The notes: generated by a model not told the origin, from the letters alone. 64,000 bases of DNA from JAAXIE01 sp965204245 (GCA_965204245.1 CBDBED010000006.1:1-64000); one strand, 5' to 3'; shown: positions 27,432 to 35,598, numbered from the stretch's first letter. Numbers and translations: made by a program.

Positions 27432-27837
27432 CTGCGATGACCGCTACCAGATCGTTTGCGTCGGCAACAAATCTGGGCAAGAGCTTGAGGGTCATTTCGG
27501 CAAATCCTTCTCCATAGTCGTGGGCGGTATTGTTACGATTGTCGCGGTATTCGAACCAGCGCTCGCACGTTTCGGGAGACAGTAGATCGTGTTTGACGGC
27601 ATGCCGAAATACATCCTTGTAGGTCAGTCGGTCCACCTCCCGGTTGGATGCAAAGAACGGACGCAAGCGCTTCTTCAACAGACTTCCTGCCTGCTGGAGG
27701 ATAATCTCGAACTCCTTAACACAGGCAGCGCGATAGAGGTCGTATAGGATTTCTCCGGGTCGTTGGCTTTGCAACTCAGAGTAGCCCGTTTCAAGCGTCT
27801 CGATACAGCGTGCTATGTAGTCCGTATTGATGTTCAT
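27415..27837 (-). CDS. HEPN-domain protein (HI0074 type), toxin-like partner
   Basis: 140 residues, all helical. The RNase motif R-x4-H is present as RNNTAH within EYRDNRNNTAHDYGE, and the N-terminal helix contains SLLKKRLRPFF. This is the HI0074-type substrate-binding or HEPN toxin that pairs with the MNT gene just downstream. The presence of the intact motif argues that it could be an active RNase held in check by its partner. Confidence 0.87.
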   Translation of the reverse strand: MNINTDYIARCIETLETGYSELQSQRPGEILYDLYRAACVKEFEIILQQAGSLLKKRLRPFFASNREVDRLTYKDVFRHAVKHDLLSPETCERWFEYRDNRNNTAHDYGEGFAEMTLKLLPRFVADANDLVAVIAGGNND

Positions 27838-27872
27838 TAACGGTGCCGAGCGCTTTCCGCAAGAAGAACTCT

Positions 27873-29066
27873 CTAATCGTCTGCTAAGGCAGGTTCCTTT
27901 GCTTGCGCCGTGAAATGGGGCATGACCTCAGTGCCGAACCATTCCAGTTGTTCGAGGATGATTTTCTGGCTGGCCCCCACTACCGAGCCCACGTTGATTT
28001 GCTGCAGGCCTGGGTACTTGGCTTGGATGTTCTCGATCTTCTGCTTGACCACTTCAGGGGGGCCCACCAGCCACTGACCTGCTTCGACCGCCTGCTCAAT
28101 GGTGGGGAGACCAGCGGAGCGTGCACGCTTGGGGTCGCCTAGGGCATCAATCTGTTCGGGCGTAAGGCCGCGGACAAAGCCTAGGGGTCCGAACATCTTC
28201 ATGTTCTCCTCGAAGATACGGCGCCCTTCTTCAATGGCCTTGGCCTCAGAGTCGGCAAGGTGGATCGTGAAGCCGATGCACAGGTCGGTACCCAGCACGG
28301 CATCTTTGCCCGCTGCCTGCAGGGTGTCGCGCCAAGCCTCCATCACACGCTCAGTAGCGCCGCCAGCAGCAGCGCCACCACCGATGAGACCTTTGATGCC
28401 CCACTTCACCATGAAATCGAGGGCGCGCTGGCTGGCGGAAACGACGGGCTGCCAGCACTCGACGGGGAGGGTGCGTGGGCGGGGGACAAGGGTGATGTCC
28501 CTGAGGGTGTAGCCACGGTAAGGGACTTGCGGCGGTATCTGGTAGTGCTTGCCGTAGTGCGAGAAGGAAGGCTCATTGAAGGCCCTCATCATGACCTCAA
28601 CCTGTTCCTCAAAGAGTTCGCGGTTGGCATCCTGGTCGATGATGGGGTTGCCGAAAGTCTCGACCTCACGGCTGTGGTAGCCACGGCCAACTCCGAAGAT
28701 GACCCGTCCGTTGGTCAGGATGTCAGCGGTGGCAAAGTCCTCGGCCAAGCGCAGGGGGTGCCACATTGGGTTGATGTTGAACCCACAGCCGAACTTGATG
28801 CGCTCGGTGAGGTGGGCGAGGTGTACGTTGTACATCAGGAGGTTGGGGATGCACTCGTAGCCTTCCCGCTGGAAGTGGTGCTCGGCCATCCAGAAGGTGT
28901 CGTAGCCCAAGCGGTCCATGGTCTGGGCAATGGCCTGCCCCTTGTCAAAGACGCCGGCGAGTCGCTCGTCGGGAAGCCACCGGTCATTGGCAGCGGTAGC
29001 GTCGAAACCTATATCGTCCCCAAAGTCCACATGGCCAGCAAACAAGCTGCCGAAGCTGGTAATCAT
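27873..29066 (-). CDS. LLM-class flavin-dependent monooxygenase
   Basis: 397 residues of the bacterial luciferase-like TIM barrel. Typical blocks: YDTFWMAEHHFQREGYE (family MAEHH motif), RIKFGCGFNINPMWHPLRLAEDFATADILTNGRVIFGVGRGYHSREVETFG and WLVGPPEVVKQKIENI. It would use reduced FMN or F420 to oxidise an organic substrate. One of three such genes in the window. ATG with GGGAGATG upstream. Confidence 0.93.
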   Translation of the reverse strand: MITSFGSLFAGHVDFGDDIGFDATAANDRWLPDERLAGVFDKGQAIAQTMDRLGYDTFWMAEHHFQREGYECIPNLLMYNVHLAHLTERIKFGCGFNINPMWHPLRLAEDFATADILTNGRVIFGVGRGYHSREVETFGNPIIDQDANRELFEEQVEVMMRAFNEPSFSHYGKHYQIPPQVPYRGYTLRDITLVPRPRTLPVECWQPVVSASQRALDFMVKWGIKGLIGGGAAAGGATERVMEAWRDTLQAAGKDAVLGTDLCIGFTIHLADSEAKAIEEGRRIFEENMKMFGPLGFVRGLTPEQIDALGDPKRARSAGLPTIEQAVEAGQWLVGPPEVVKQKIENIQAKYPGLQQINVGSVVGASQKIILEQLEWFGTEVMPHFTAQAKEPALADD

Positions 29067-29246
29067 TATTCATCTCCCATAAAGAGTGGGGTAGTTGGCC
29101 CATTGTAGCCCAAGTTTTGCGCAACTGGCTAGAATGACACGTCCCGCCTAGGCCGTCAGGTAGTCGGTTGCCGCTGGGGCGACCCCTACAGGGGAACGTG
29201 CTATTCTCATGTCCCTAGAGCATCAATCAAATGGGAGGACAAGGCC

Positions 29247-30062
29247 ATCAGCGAGCCAGCCGAAGGTACGCCCCAACGGCAGCAAGCGTCGGTAACGCGC
29301 AGGCAGTTTGGAGAGAGGGCCAAGGCCTACGCAACCAGCGCCCTGCATGCCCGGGACGAGAGTCTGGGGATCATGGAGGGGATGGCGAGAAGACACCTCG
29401 GGGCGAGAAGAGGGCCATACTCGAACATCGTCGACGCGGGTTGCGGAGCGGGCTTTACGGCGACGGCTATGAGCGCACTCGCGGATCGGGTGCTGGCGAC
29501 AGACCTGACACCGGAGATGGTGCATCAGGCGCAACTTGTGGGGCGAGAGCGAAACGCTCGAGGCATGACGGCCGCCATAGCAGCCGCATCATCGCTGCCC
29601 GTGCGCAGCAGGTCTGCCGACCTGTTGACGTGCCGTTATGCCTTCCACCACATGCAGGATGCGGAGCAGGTGTTAAAGGAGTTCCACCGGGTGCTCGCAG
29701 ACGACGGCTGCTTGCTGCTGGCGGATACTGTGGCTACGGAAGACCCGGACGTGTACGAGTGGATGGACAAAGTGGAGCGTTTGCGGGACCCCAGCCACCA
29801 CCTGAACCGGTCTCCCAGCGAGTTACTGAAGCTGATTGAGGAATGCGGGTTCCGGGTGACAGAACAGGGAGAGTCGCGGGTACATTTGGACCTGGAGAGC
29901 TGGGTGCAACGGTCAGCGACGGCACCTGAAAATGTCGCCCAATTGCGAACAATGCTGACCGATGCCGGCACCAATGTGGCAAATGCCTTCGAAATCGTGG
30001 AAGAGCAAGGGGAGATTCGGTTCTCTTGGCCCGTGCTGGTGGTCCAAGCGGTCAAGGACTGA
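29247..30062 (+). CDS. SAM-dependent class I methyltransferase (possible ATC start)
   Basis: The core has motif I VDAGCGAGFTATAMS, then LTPEMV and CRYAFHHMQDAEQVLKEFHRVL, typical of ubiquinone/UbiE-like methyltransferases. The first in-frame ATG is at 29373, but the frame is open upstream and encodes the family-like block RQFGERAKAYATSALHARDESLGIM. No ATG, GTG or TTG starts that part; instead ATC at 29247 lies 7 nt after GGGAGGA. The full protein would be 271 residues. Either an unusual ATC start is used or the third base is a sequencing error for ATG. A start at 29373 would remove the N-terminal helix. Methyl acceptor unknown. Confidence 0.72.
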   Translation: MSEPAEGTPQRQQASVTRRQFGERAKAYATSALHARDESLGIMEGMARRHLGARRGPYSNIVDAGCGAGFTATAMSALADRVLATDLTPEMVHQAQLVGRERNARGMTAAIAAASSLPVRSRSADLLTCRYAFHHMQDAEQVLKEFHRVLADDGCLLLADTVATEDPDVYEWMDKVERLRDPSHHLNRSPSELLKLIEECGFRVTEQGESRVHLDLESWVQRSATAPENVAQLRTMLTDAGTNVANAFEIVEEQGEIRFSWPVLVVQAVKD

Positions 30063-30067
30063 AGCAA

Positions 30068-30094
30068 CCCAACCTCGCTCGGTGCCCGGTTGGG
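30068..30094. terminator. candidate bidirectional terminator hairpin
   Basis: CCCAACC (30068-30074) and GGTTGGG (30088-30094) form a 7-bp stem between convergent genes, followed on the plus strand by CTTTAC. The T-tract is short, so confidence is modest. Confidence 0.4.
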
Positions 30095-30102
30095 CTTTAC
30101 GG

Positions 30103-31290
30103 TCACACCAATCTTCCATCCTCGGCCACCACGCGCCCTGCCTTGATGACCCACAGCCGCCTGACCTGATTCACCACTGCCTCATGGGCGGTCGGTGCCT
30201 CCAGCACCATGAGGTCCGCATGTTTACCAACGGCGACTCCGTGCTCATCAGCGAACCCTAGCGAGCGCGCTGCCCCCAAAGTGCCCATATCCAGCACGGC
30301 ATCCAGCTCCGCGTTGGTGTTGAACGGAGTGAGACGTGCAGTGAAGATGGCCAGCAAAAGCATGTCACCGTTGCCGTGGGCCACCCAAGCGTCTTGGATA
30401 TTGTCGGACATGTAGCTGACGTTGATGCCCGCTTCGCGTGGGATGGCAATCCGCTGGCGCAAGCTGGTATATGGAGTACAGCATATGGTGACGTCGGCGC
30501 GGGCGCAGCGGTCTATGACGTGCCGGTACTCGTCGTCGGGGACGTGTCCCAAGGCCCAGCAATGGCTGGCCATCACCCTGCCCTGCATCCCTTCGGCGAT
30601 GGTCCTCTCGGCGATGTGGGGGAGGACGAAAGGACGGGCTGCCTGCACCTGGTCGGTGTGGAGGTCGATACCCAACCCGTACTCGTTGGCCAAGGCGAAA
30701 ACCAGGTCAACGTGGGCCCTGCCGTCCTCGTCGGCTTCAGGCACACCGCCCACCAAGTCCGCCCCCATCTCCAAGGCCTGTCTCAGCAGTGGTTCCGACT
30801 GGGGCTGACCTTCGAAGCCATTGATCGCATAGGGGCAGACCTGTATGTCGATGAGGTCGCGCACCTCCTCTTTGGCTGCCAGCACGCCCTCCATGTCCAC
30901 CAATCCCACCACCTCGTCGATGTCGACATGGGTGCGCAGGGTGGTGGTGCCGCGGGCAGCGCACATGCGGGCCAAGCGCACCGCGCGATGGCGCACGTCG
31001 TCCACTGTGAAATGCCTCTTCATTTTGTCGGACTCGACCACGGAAGTCATGCGGGGGGTAGCCTGCATCTCCCGCTGCGCCCAGTCGTAGCGGTCGAGCA
31101 CCAAGGCCTTGTCCAAGTGAGTATGGGCATCCACGAACCCGGCGGAAACGAGATTCCCAACGGCGTCGATTTCCCGGTCAGCCTCACCTTCCACCCGAGT
31201 CTCGACAGCGGTGATATGCCCGCCGTCAATACCAATATCACGGGTGCCGGAGACGCCGGTGATGGAGGCGTTCCTTATGACCAGTTGCAT
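30103..31290 (-). CDS. cytosine deaminase-like amidohydrolase (copy 2)
   Basis: 395 residues. The metal-dependent amidohydrolase motifs are present: HTHLDK near residue 60 (HxH), HVDIDE, SHCWAL, and SDNIQDAW, the CodA-type Asp motif. The N- and C-terminal beta-sandwich pieces (IRNASITGVSGTRDIGIDGG and a late VIKAGRVVAEDG) are also typical. It should deaminate or hydrolyse a cyclic amide or amidine. Starting at 31290 gives a good AGGGGG site. It is a tandem paralogue of the next gene upstream, 40 nt away. Confidence 0.9.
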   Translation of the reverse strand: MQLVIRNASITGVSGTRDIGIDGGHITAVETRVEGEADREIDAVGNLVSAGFVDAHTHLDKALVLDRYDWAQREMQATPRMTSVVESDKMKRHFTVDDVRHRAVRLARMCAARGTTTLRTHVDIDEVVGLVDMEGVLAAKEEVRDLIDIQVCPYAINGFEGQPQSEPLLRQALEMGADLVGGVPEADEDGRAHVDLVFALANEYGLGIDLHTDQVQAARPFVLPHIAERTIAEGMQGRVMASHCWALGHVPDDEYRHVIDRCARADVTICCTPYTSLRQRIAIPREAGINVSYMSDNIQDAWVAHGNGDMLLLAIFTARLTPFNTNAELDAVLDMGTLGAARSLGFADEHGVAVGKHADLMVLEAPTAHEAVVNQVRRLWVIKAGRVVAEDGRLV

Positions 31291-31330
31291 TCTGGACCCC
31301 CTTATCTCGTTAGTGGGTACGTGCCACTTC

Positions 31331-32527
31331 CTAGATGCCCTCCGCCAGTTTGCCGTCAACGGCCACAATACGGCCAGACTTGATTACCCACCGGCGCCGG
31401 GCTTGATGCAGCACAGCCTCGTGGGCCGATGAAGCGTCCAAAACCATGAGGTCGGCCCGCTTCCCTACGCCCACACCCACCTCGTCCGCGAAACCCAGCG
31501 ATTTCGCTGCGCCCACGGTGCCCATGTCCAGAAGTTCGTCCAACTCCTGATTGCTGTTGAAGGGCGTAAGACGGGAGGCGAAGACGGCCAGCAGCATCAT
31601 GTCACCGTTCCCATGGGCCCGCCATGCGTCCTGGATGTTGTCTGACATGTAGGACACATTGACCCCAGCCTGCCGAGGCAGGGCCACCCGCTCGTGCAGG
31701 CACTCAAAGGGAGTGACGCAGATGTTCACGCCAGCACGGGCGCACAGCTCGATGACCTGCCTGTGTTCTTCATCGGACACGTAGCCCAAGGCCCGGCAAT
31801 GGCTGGCCATCACTCGGCCCTGCATGCCCTCCGCAATGGTCTTCTCTGCGATATAAGGCAGGGCGAACGGCCTAGCCGCGCTCACCTGGTCAGTGTGGAA
31901 GTCAATGTCCAAGCCATACTCGTTGGCGAGGGCGAATATCCTGTCCACATGAGCAACGGGATCGGCGTCGGCCTCAGGCACACCGCCAATCAAATCTGCA
32001 CCCATCTCCACGGCTTGGCGCAGCAGGGGCTCCGACTGGGGCTGGCCCTCGAAACCACGAATGGCATACGGGCTGATCTGGATGTCCACCAAGCCACGAC
32101 ACTCTTCCTTGGCAGCCAGCACCCCCTCCATATCCACCACGCCAACGACGGTATCGACATCGACGTGAGAGCGCAGGCTGGTGGTGCCATGGGCAACGCA
32201 CATCCGGGCCAAGCGCACCGACCGCTGCCGAACGTCCTCCACAGTGAAGTTGCGCTTCATCTTGTCCGACTCGGTCATGGCCGTGATGCGGTGGGCGGCC
32301 AGCGTCTCACGCTGACCCCAGTCGTACCGGTCCAAGACAAGCGCCTTATCGAGGTGCATGTGAGAATCGACGAAACCAGTGGACACGAGGTTACCGGCAG
32401 CATCGATCTCTTGCTCGGCTTGTCCTTCTATATGGGATTCAATGGCGGTGATGCGGCCGCCGTCGATGCCAATGTCACGAGTGCCGGAGACTCCAGTGAT
32501 GAAGGCGTTCCTTACGAGGAGTTGCAT
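31331..32527 (-). CDS. cytosine deaminase-like amidohydrolase (copy 1)
   Basis: 398 residues, highly similar in layout to the downstream copy: VRNAFITGVSGTRDIGIDGG, HMHLDK (HxH), HVDVD, SHCRAL and SDNIQDAW. The first metal motif is HMH rather than HTH, and many surface positions differ, so the pair is an older duplication with possibly different substrates. ATG 32527 with GGAG nine bases upstream was preferred to ATG 32536. It is the first gene of the two-gene run. Confidence 0.9.
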   Translation of the reverse strand: MQLLVRNAFITGVSGTRDIGIDGGRITAIESHIEGQAEQEIDAAGNLVSTGFVDSHMHLDKALVLDRYDWGQRETLAAHRITAMTESDKMKRNFTVEDVRQRSVRLARMCVAHGTTSLRSHVDVDTVVGVVDMEGVLAAKEECRGLVDIQISPYAIRGFEGQPQSEPLLRQAVEMGADLIGGVPEADADPVAHVDRIFALANEYGLDIDFHTDQVSAARPFALPYIAEKTIAEGMQGRVMASHCRALGYVSDEEHRQVIELCARAGVNICVTPFECLHERVALPRQAGVNVSYMSDNIQDAWRAHGNGDMMLLAVFASRLTPFNSNQELDELLDMGTVGAAKSLGFADEVGVGVGKRADLMVLDASSAHEAVLHQARRRWVIKSGRIVAVDGKLAEGI

Positions 32528-32556
32528 ATCCCACATGCTCCACTAACGAAGATAGG

Positions 32557-32811
32557 TTAGCTCCTCACCCTGACATATGACGCTCTAAGGGACTCCGGGA
32601 TACAGCCATGCGCCGCTTGAACCATACAAATCCTGTCCTCCCAACCTTCGAATACGGCTTGAGCTACGGTTGCGTAGCCCTTATCACCATCCGCCGGGAG
32701 CCATTCATTGTCGGATTTCCGTGAGGGCTTGCGACCTTTGTAAACATGACAGTCCTCTGAATGAACCCTACAGGTCCACACAACTCGGTCAACAAATATG
32801 CGATAAGACAT
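32557..32811 (-). CDS. small hypothetical, Cys/His-rich
   Basis: 84 residues. Pattern C-x3-H-x2-D-C followed after ~40 residues by C and H-x-C-x-P (RVHSEDCHVY ... RICMVQAAHGC) recalls small Ada-like or zinc-knuckle proteins, but no family can be named. Codons are AT-richer than its neighbours. It lies downstream of the AhpD-like gene on the same strand, 24 nt away. Confidence 0.4.
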   Translation of the reverse strand: MSYRIFVDRVVWTCRVHSEDCHVYKGRKPSRKSDNEWLPADGDKGYATVAQAVFEGWEDRICMVQAAHGCIPESLRASYVRVRS

Positions 32812-32835
32812 AGTCGTACCACCACCCTCTTGGCT

Positions 32836-33426
32836 CTAACGCAACGCAGCCTTGCTCTCAGCCATCCCAGCAGCATCCAAAAACTCATCAAGCATGGGAT
32901 AGAACCCGTTGGGTTCCACGGCCCCACAGCGGTTGAAGCGGCTGCGGAAGTTCTCCAAGGCGATGATGGAGGCAAGCTCAACAATCTGAGCGTCGGTGTA
33001 ATGCTGCTGCAACTGCCCGAACAGTTCGTCGGTGACCCGCTGCGGTGTCTCCGTCATGGCCTCGGAGAGTTCGAGGGCCACTATCTCAGCTGCGGAGAAG
33101 AGGTCGCTCTGGCGAAAGTCCAATAGCGCGAGAATGCGCTGGTCGGAAGCCCCCTCTGTGCTAGCCCCGCTAGCGTTACGGTCCACTCAAAAGGGGCAGC
33201 CGATCATGGAAGCGACCTTGACATTGAGGAGGAGCCTCAGTTGCGGAGGAATGCTGCTGCCCTCAATGGCCGCGCCCAACTCCTGCGTGGCAACCATCAT
33301 TTCGGGGAAGTAGGCAGCGAAAGCCGTGCTGTTGAAGACAGTGCCAAAGGCAGCCTGCTGCCGTTGGAAGTAGACGCGTGCGTTTTCAGGTATTTCGTCC
33401 TCTCGCAGCGGGCGTAGTCGGGACAT
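32836..33426 (-). CDS. AhpD/carboxymuconolactone decarboxylase-like selenoprotein (CxxU)
   Basis: The frame opens with ATG 33426 (GGGAGG before it), runs 79 codons to TGA at 33187-33189 and continues in the same frame for 116 codons to a natural stop at 32836. The two parts join into one complete AhpD/CMD-family protein of 196 residues. At the junction the sequence is MIGCPF-TGA-VDRNASGAS; the family active site is CxxC (CPFC-ID.N), so the TGA replaces exactly the second, resolving cysteine, giving C77-P-F-U80. An SECIS-like hairpin follows 12 nt later. The downstream block IALENFRSRFNRCGAVEPNGF is fully conserved, arguing against a dead gene. Likely function: peroxidase-like or thiol redox chemistry. 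The alternative is a single nonsense change. Confidence 0.85.
33160..33174 (-). promoter_or_regulatory. candidate bacterial SECIS hairpin (AhpD-like gene)
   Basis: On the coding strand GCTAGC-GGG-GCTAGC forms a perfect 6-bp stem with a 3-nt GGG loop; the loop begins 19 nt after the TGA. Dimensions are nearly identical to the hairpin after the UGSC-gene TGA (6 bp, 3 nt, loop at 20). Confidence 0.62.
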
Positions 33427-33467
33427 GAGTCACCTCCCGTCGTGTTGGATGTGAGTAGTGGACTGCC

Positions 33468-34214
33468 TCAGAACTCCCTCAATAACCGCGTACACCCATA
33501 CATCTTGTCCTCAATCCCGTTATTCCGCAATGAAAGCCACCATGTAGCGGCGTTGATCGCAATGACGGGCTTGTCCAGCCACCGCTCGGCCTCGTCGGCC
33601 AAGGCGACCATGCTGAGGTTGGTGCCCGCCTGCACCAGAGCGTCTACGCGGTCGGTGTTGACCTTTATCAGGGCTTGGCGCAATTCGTCTTCCTGAACAT
33701 GGGCGATGGAGACGGCAGTAGGGCAACGCAGGCCGACCAGTTCCTCCACCTCGAAGCCCAACTCGCTGAAGAAACGCCGCACGTTCTGGTCGCCGACGGG
33801 CTGGTAGGGGGTGACGACGCCGATGCGCTTGGCCTTGAAGTTGTTGAGCGAGCGTTCGCAGGCCTCGGCCCCAGTGGCGACCTGCAGACCGCTGAGGTCC
33901 ATGATGCGCTGCTGGAACTGGCGGTTGCCCTCGACGCCACCCCAGAAGGTCTCGGAACTCATGCCCATGACCATATAGTCGGGTTCCGCGGTCATGACGC
34001 GCTCGACGGCAAAGCCGATCTCGTCGCGTATCTGCACCATCAGGGCCTCAAAGGCAGCATCGCTGCTGAGGTCCTGATCACGGATATGGATGCGGGAGAA
34101 ATGGCATGTAACGCCGGGCACTCCCATGCGATAGAAGTCGGGCTCGACGATGGTGTTGGTGCTGGGGGCTAGCACGCCAAACTTTTTGCGCCACCCTAGG
34201 GCGTCGGGCATCAT
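33468..34214 (-). CDS. maleate isomerase / Asp-Glu racemase-like protein lacking both cysteines
   Basis: About 248 residues of the Asp/Glu racemase superfamily, maleate cis-trans isomerase branch: RKKFGVLAPSTNTIVEPDF, MVMGMSSETFWGG, RIGVVTPYQPVGDQNVRRFF, and VDALVQAGTNLSMV. Canonical enzymes use two cysteines, one in the SxS-type loop after the second strand and one in a C-TNL motif. Here they are Ser (MSSETF) and Gly (AGTNL), so ordinary two-base isomerase chemistry is unlikely. It may be a decarboxylase, a lyase or a binding protein. The start near 34214 (GGGAGGGAG, ATGATG) is preferred over 34262. Confidence 0.8.
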   Translation of the reverse strand: MMPDALGWRKKFGVLAPSTNTIVEPDFYRMGVPGVTCHFSRIHIRDQDLSSDAAFEALMVQIRDEIGFAVERVMTAEPDYMVMGMSSETFWGGVEGNRQFQQRIMDLSGLQVATGAEACERSLNNFKAKRIGVVTPYQPVGDQNVRRFFSELGFEVEELVGLRCPTAVSIAHVQEDELRQALIKVNTDRVDALVQAGTNLSMVALADEAERWLDKPVIAINAATWWLSLRNNGIEDKMYGCTRLLREF

Positions 34215-34436
34215 CTCCCTCCCGGACTGGAGAGTTCGGAACAGGGCGCGGCAAGTGCGCACTATCCATTAGTAGTCGGTCATGCTATTTTACCCTGCGG
34301 ACTGCCCACAATGGGCCGATATGTAGGCCAATGAGGCCACATGCCTTTACGGGAAACGCAGGGCGATAATGGTGCCGTGAGGCCTGACATGACATTTGTT
34401 GCAACCATCGATGCGACCATTGGAGGAGTGCTGTAG

Positions 34437-34985
34437 ATGACCACACCCGAACTGCCCTTCGAGCGCTCGTATTGGGCCGACCCCGGCAAGCTGATGGCTG
34501 GCTATTACCCCGGCGATGCCGATGAGGCAACGGCCCAAGCCAAGCTGGAATTGCTTCTGGAGTGTGGCATCCGGCATGTGGTCAACCTGATGAAGGAATC
34601 GCAGCATCCCGCGGACAAGAGCGACGTCGTCCCCTACCGCGACCAGCTTATGAGCATCGCCAGGGACTCCGGCATCGACGTCACCTACGCCGTACACCCC
34701 ATCGTGGACCAGGACATACCGTCGCGGGAGATGATGAAGTCGATACTGGATGACATAGACCGGGCCATCGGCGAGGGGCGCCCCGTATACGTCCACTGTA
34801 TGGGAGGCATCGGGCGCACGGGGACCGTGGTCGGGTGCTACATGTCGCGACACGGTCTCGCAGTAGGCGACAAGGCCATAGACCGCATAAAGGAACTCAG
34901 GGCCAAAGACCCCTTCCTGCGCGCCCAGTCACCCAATACTGAGGCGCAGCGGGGGATGGTGCGTTCGTGGAAGGAAGGCGAGTAG
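34437..34985 (+). CDS. dual-specificity/tyrosine phosphatase-like protein (copy 1)
   Basis: 182 residues. The P-loop VHCMGGIGRTGTVVG holds C121 and R127 (C-x5-R), followed by an AxxR-like helix. The candidate general acid is in HPIVDQDIPS. N-terminus reads SYWADPGKLMAGYYPGD, which looks like a substrate-loop element. It could dephosphorylate phosphotyrosine or an inositol/nucleotide phosphate. Tandem duplicate of the next gene, 2 nt away. ATG start. Confidence 0.9.
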   Translation: MTTPELPFERSYWADPGKLMAGYYPGDADEATAQAKLELLLECGIRHVVNLMKESQHPADKSDVVPYRDQLMSIARDSGIDVTYAVHPIVDQDIPSREMMKSILDDIDRAIGEGRPVYVHCMGGIGRTGTVVGCYMSRHGLAVGDKAIDRIKELRAKDPFLRAQSPNTEAQRGMVRSWKEGE

Positions 34986-34987
34986 CG

Positions 34988-35533
34988 ATGAACACTCCCG
35001 ACGCTCCCTACGAGCGTTCCTACTGGGTATTGCCCGGAAAGCTCCTCGCGGGGTATTACCCAGGAGACCGCGACCCGGACACGTCAAGGGCCAAGCTGGA
35101 GGCCCTTGTGGACGCAGGCGTGCGCCACGTGGTCAACCTGATGGAAGAGCAGAGGCTGGACAACAACGGGAAGCCTCTCGATTATCCCTCCCAGATGGCG
35201 GTGATAGCCCGCGCGCGGGGCATCAGCGTCACTTACTCCCACAACCCCATCACCGACTTGGGCATACCCTCCCGGGAGAAGATGAAGTCGATACTGGACG
35301 ATATCGACGCAGCTATCAGCGATGGCAAGCCCGTCTACGTCCATTGCCTGGCCGGCATAGGTCGCACTGGTTCAGTAGTCGGATGCTATCTGTCGAGGCA
35401 CGACATAGCGGTCGGGCCCAGAGCCTTGGACATGATTCGACGGCTGCGGGTCAATGATCCCCAAGCAGCCGTCCCCTCTCCCGAAAGCGACATTCAACGG
35501 CAACTGGTAAGCTCGTGGAAGGTCGGTGAGTGA
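34988..35533 (+). CDS. dual-specificity/tyrosine phosphatase-like protein (copy 2)
   Basis: 181 residues, same architecture as copy 1: SYWVLPGKLLAGYYPGD, HNPITDLGIPSREKM and P-loop VHCLAGIGRTGSVVG with C120 and R126. Similarity runs the whole length but many positions differ, so this is a genuine old duplication, not an assembly repeat. ATG 34988 was chosen because it immediately follows the stop of copy 1 and aligns with its start. A strong terminator follows 32 nt after the stop. Confidence 0.9.
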   Translation: MNTPDAPYERSYWVLPGKLLAGYYPGDRDPDTSRAKLEALVDAGVRHVVNLMEEQRLDNNGKPLDYPSQMAVIARARGISVTYSHNPITDLGIPSREKMKSILDDIDAAISDGKPVYVHCLAGIGRTGSVVGCYLSRHDIAVGPRALDMIRRLRVNDPQAAVPSPESDIQRQLVSSWKVGE

Positions 35534-35564
35534 GGCCCCCATCAGAACCAAACGCCAGACGCAA

Positions 35565-35598
35565 AGAGGGCGCCCGAATCGGGCGCCCTCTTCATTTT
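35565..35598 (+). terminator. Rho-independent terminator after the phosphatase pair
   Basis: An 11-bp GC-rich stem (AGAGGGCGCCC / GGGCGCCCTCT) with loop GAATC is followed by TCATTTTT. On the opposite strand the stem is followed by only a short T run, so it mainly serves the plus-strand phosphatases. Confidence 0.92.

Noticed and set aside
34437..35533. Assembly duplication of the phosphatase gene
   Set aside because: Similarity is clear only at protein level; the DNA differs throughout, including loop lengths.
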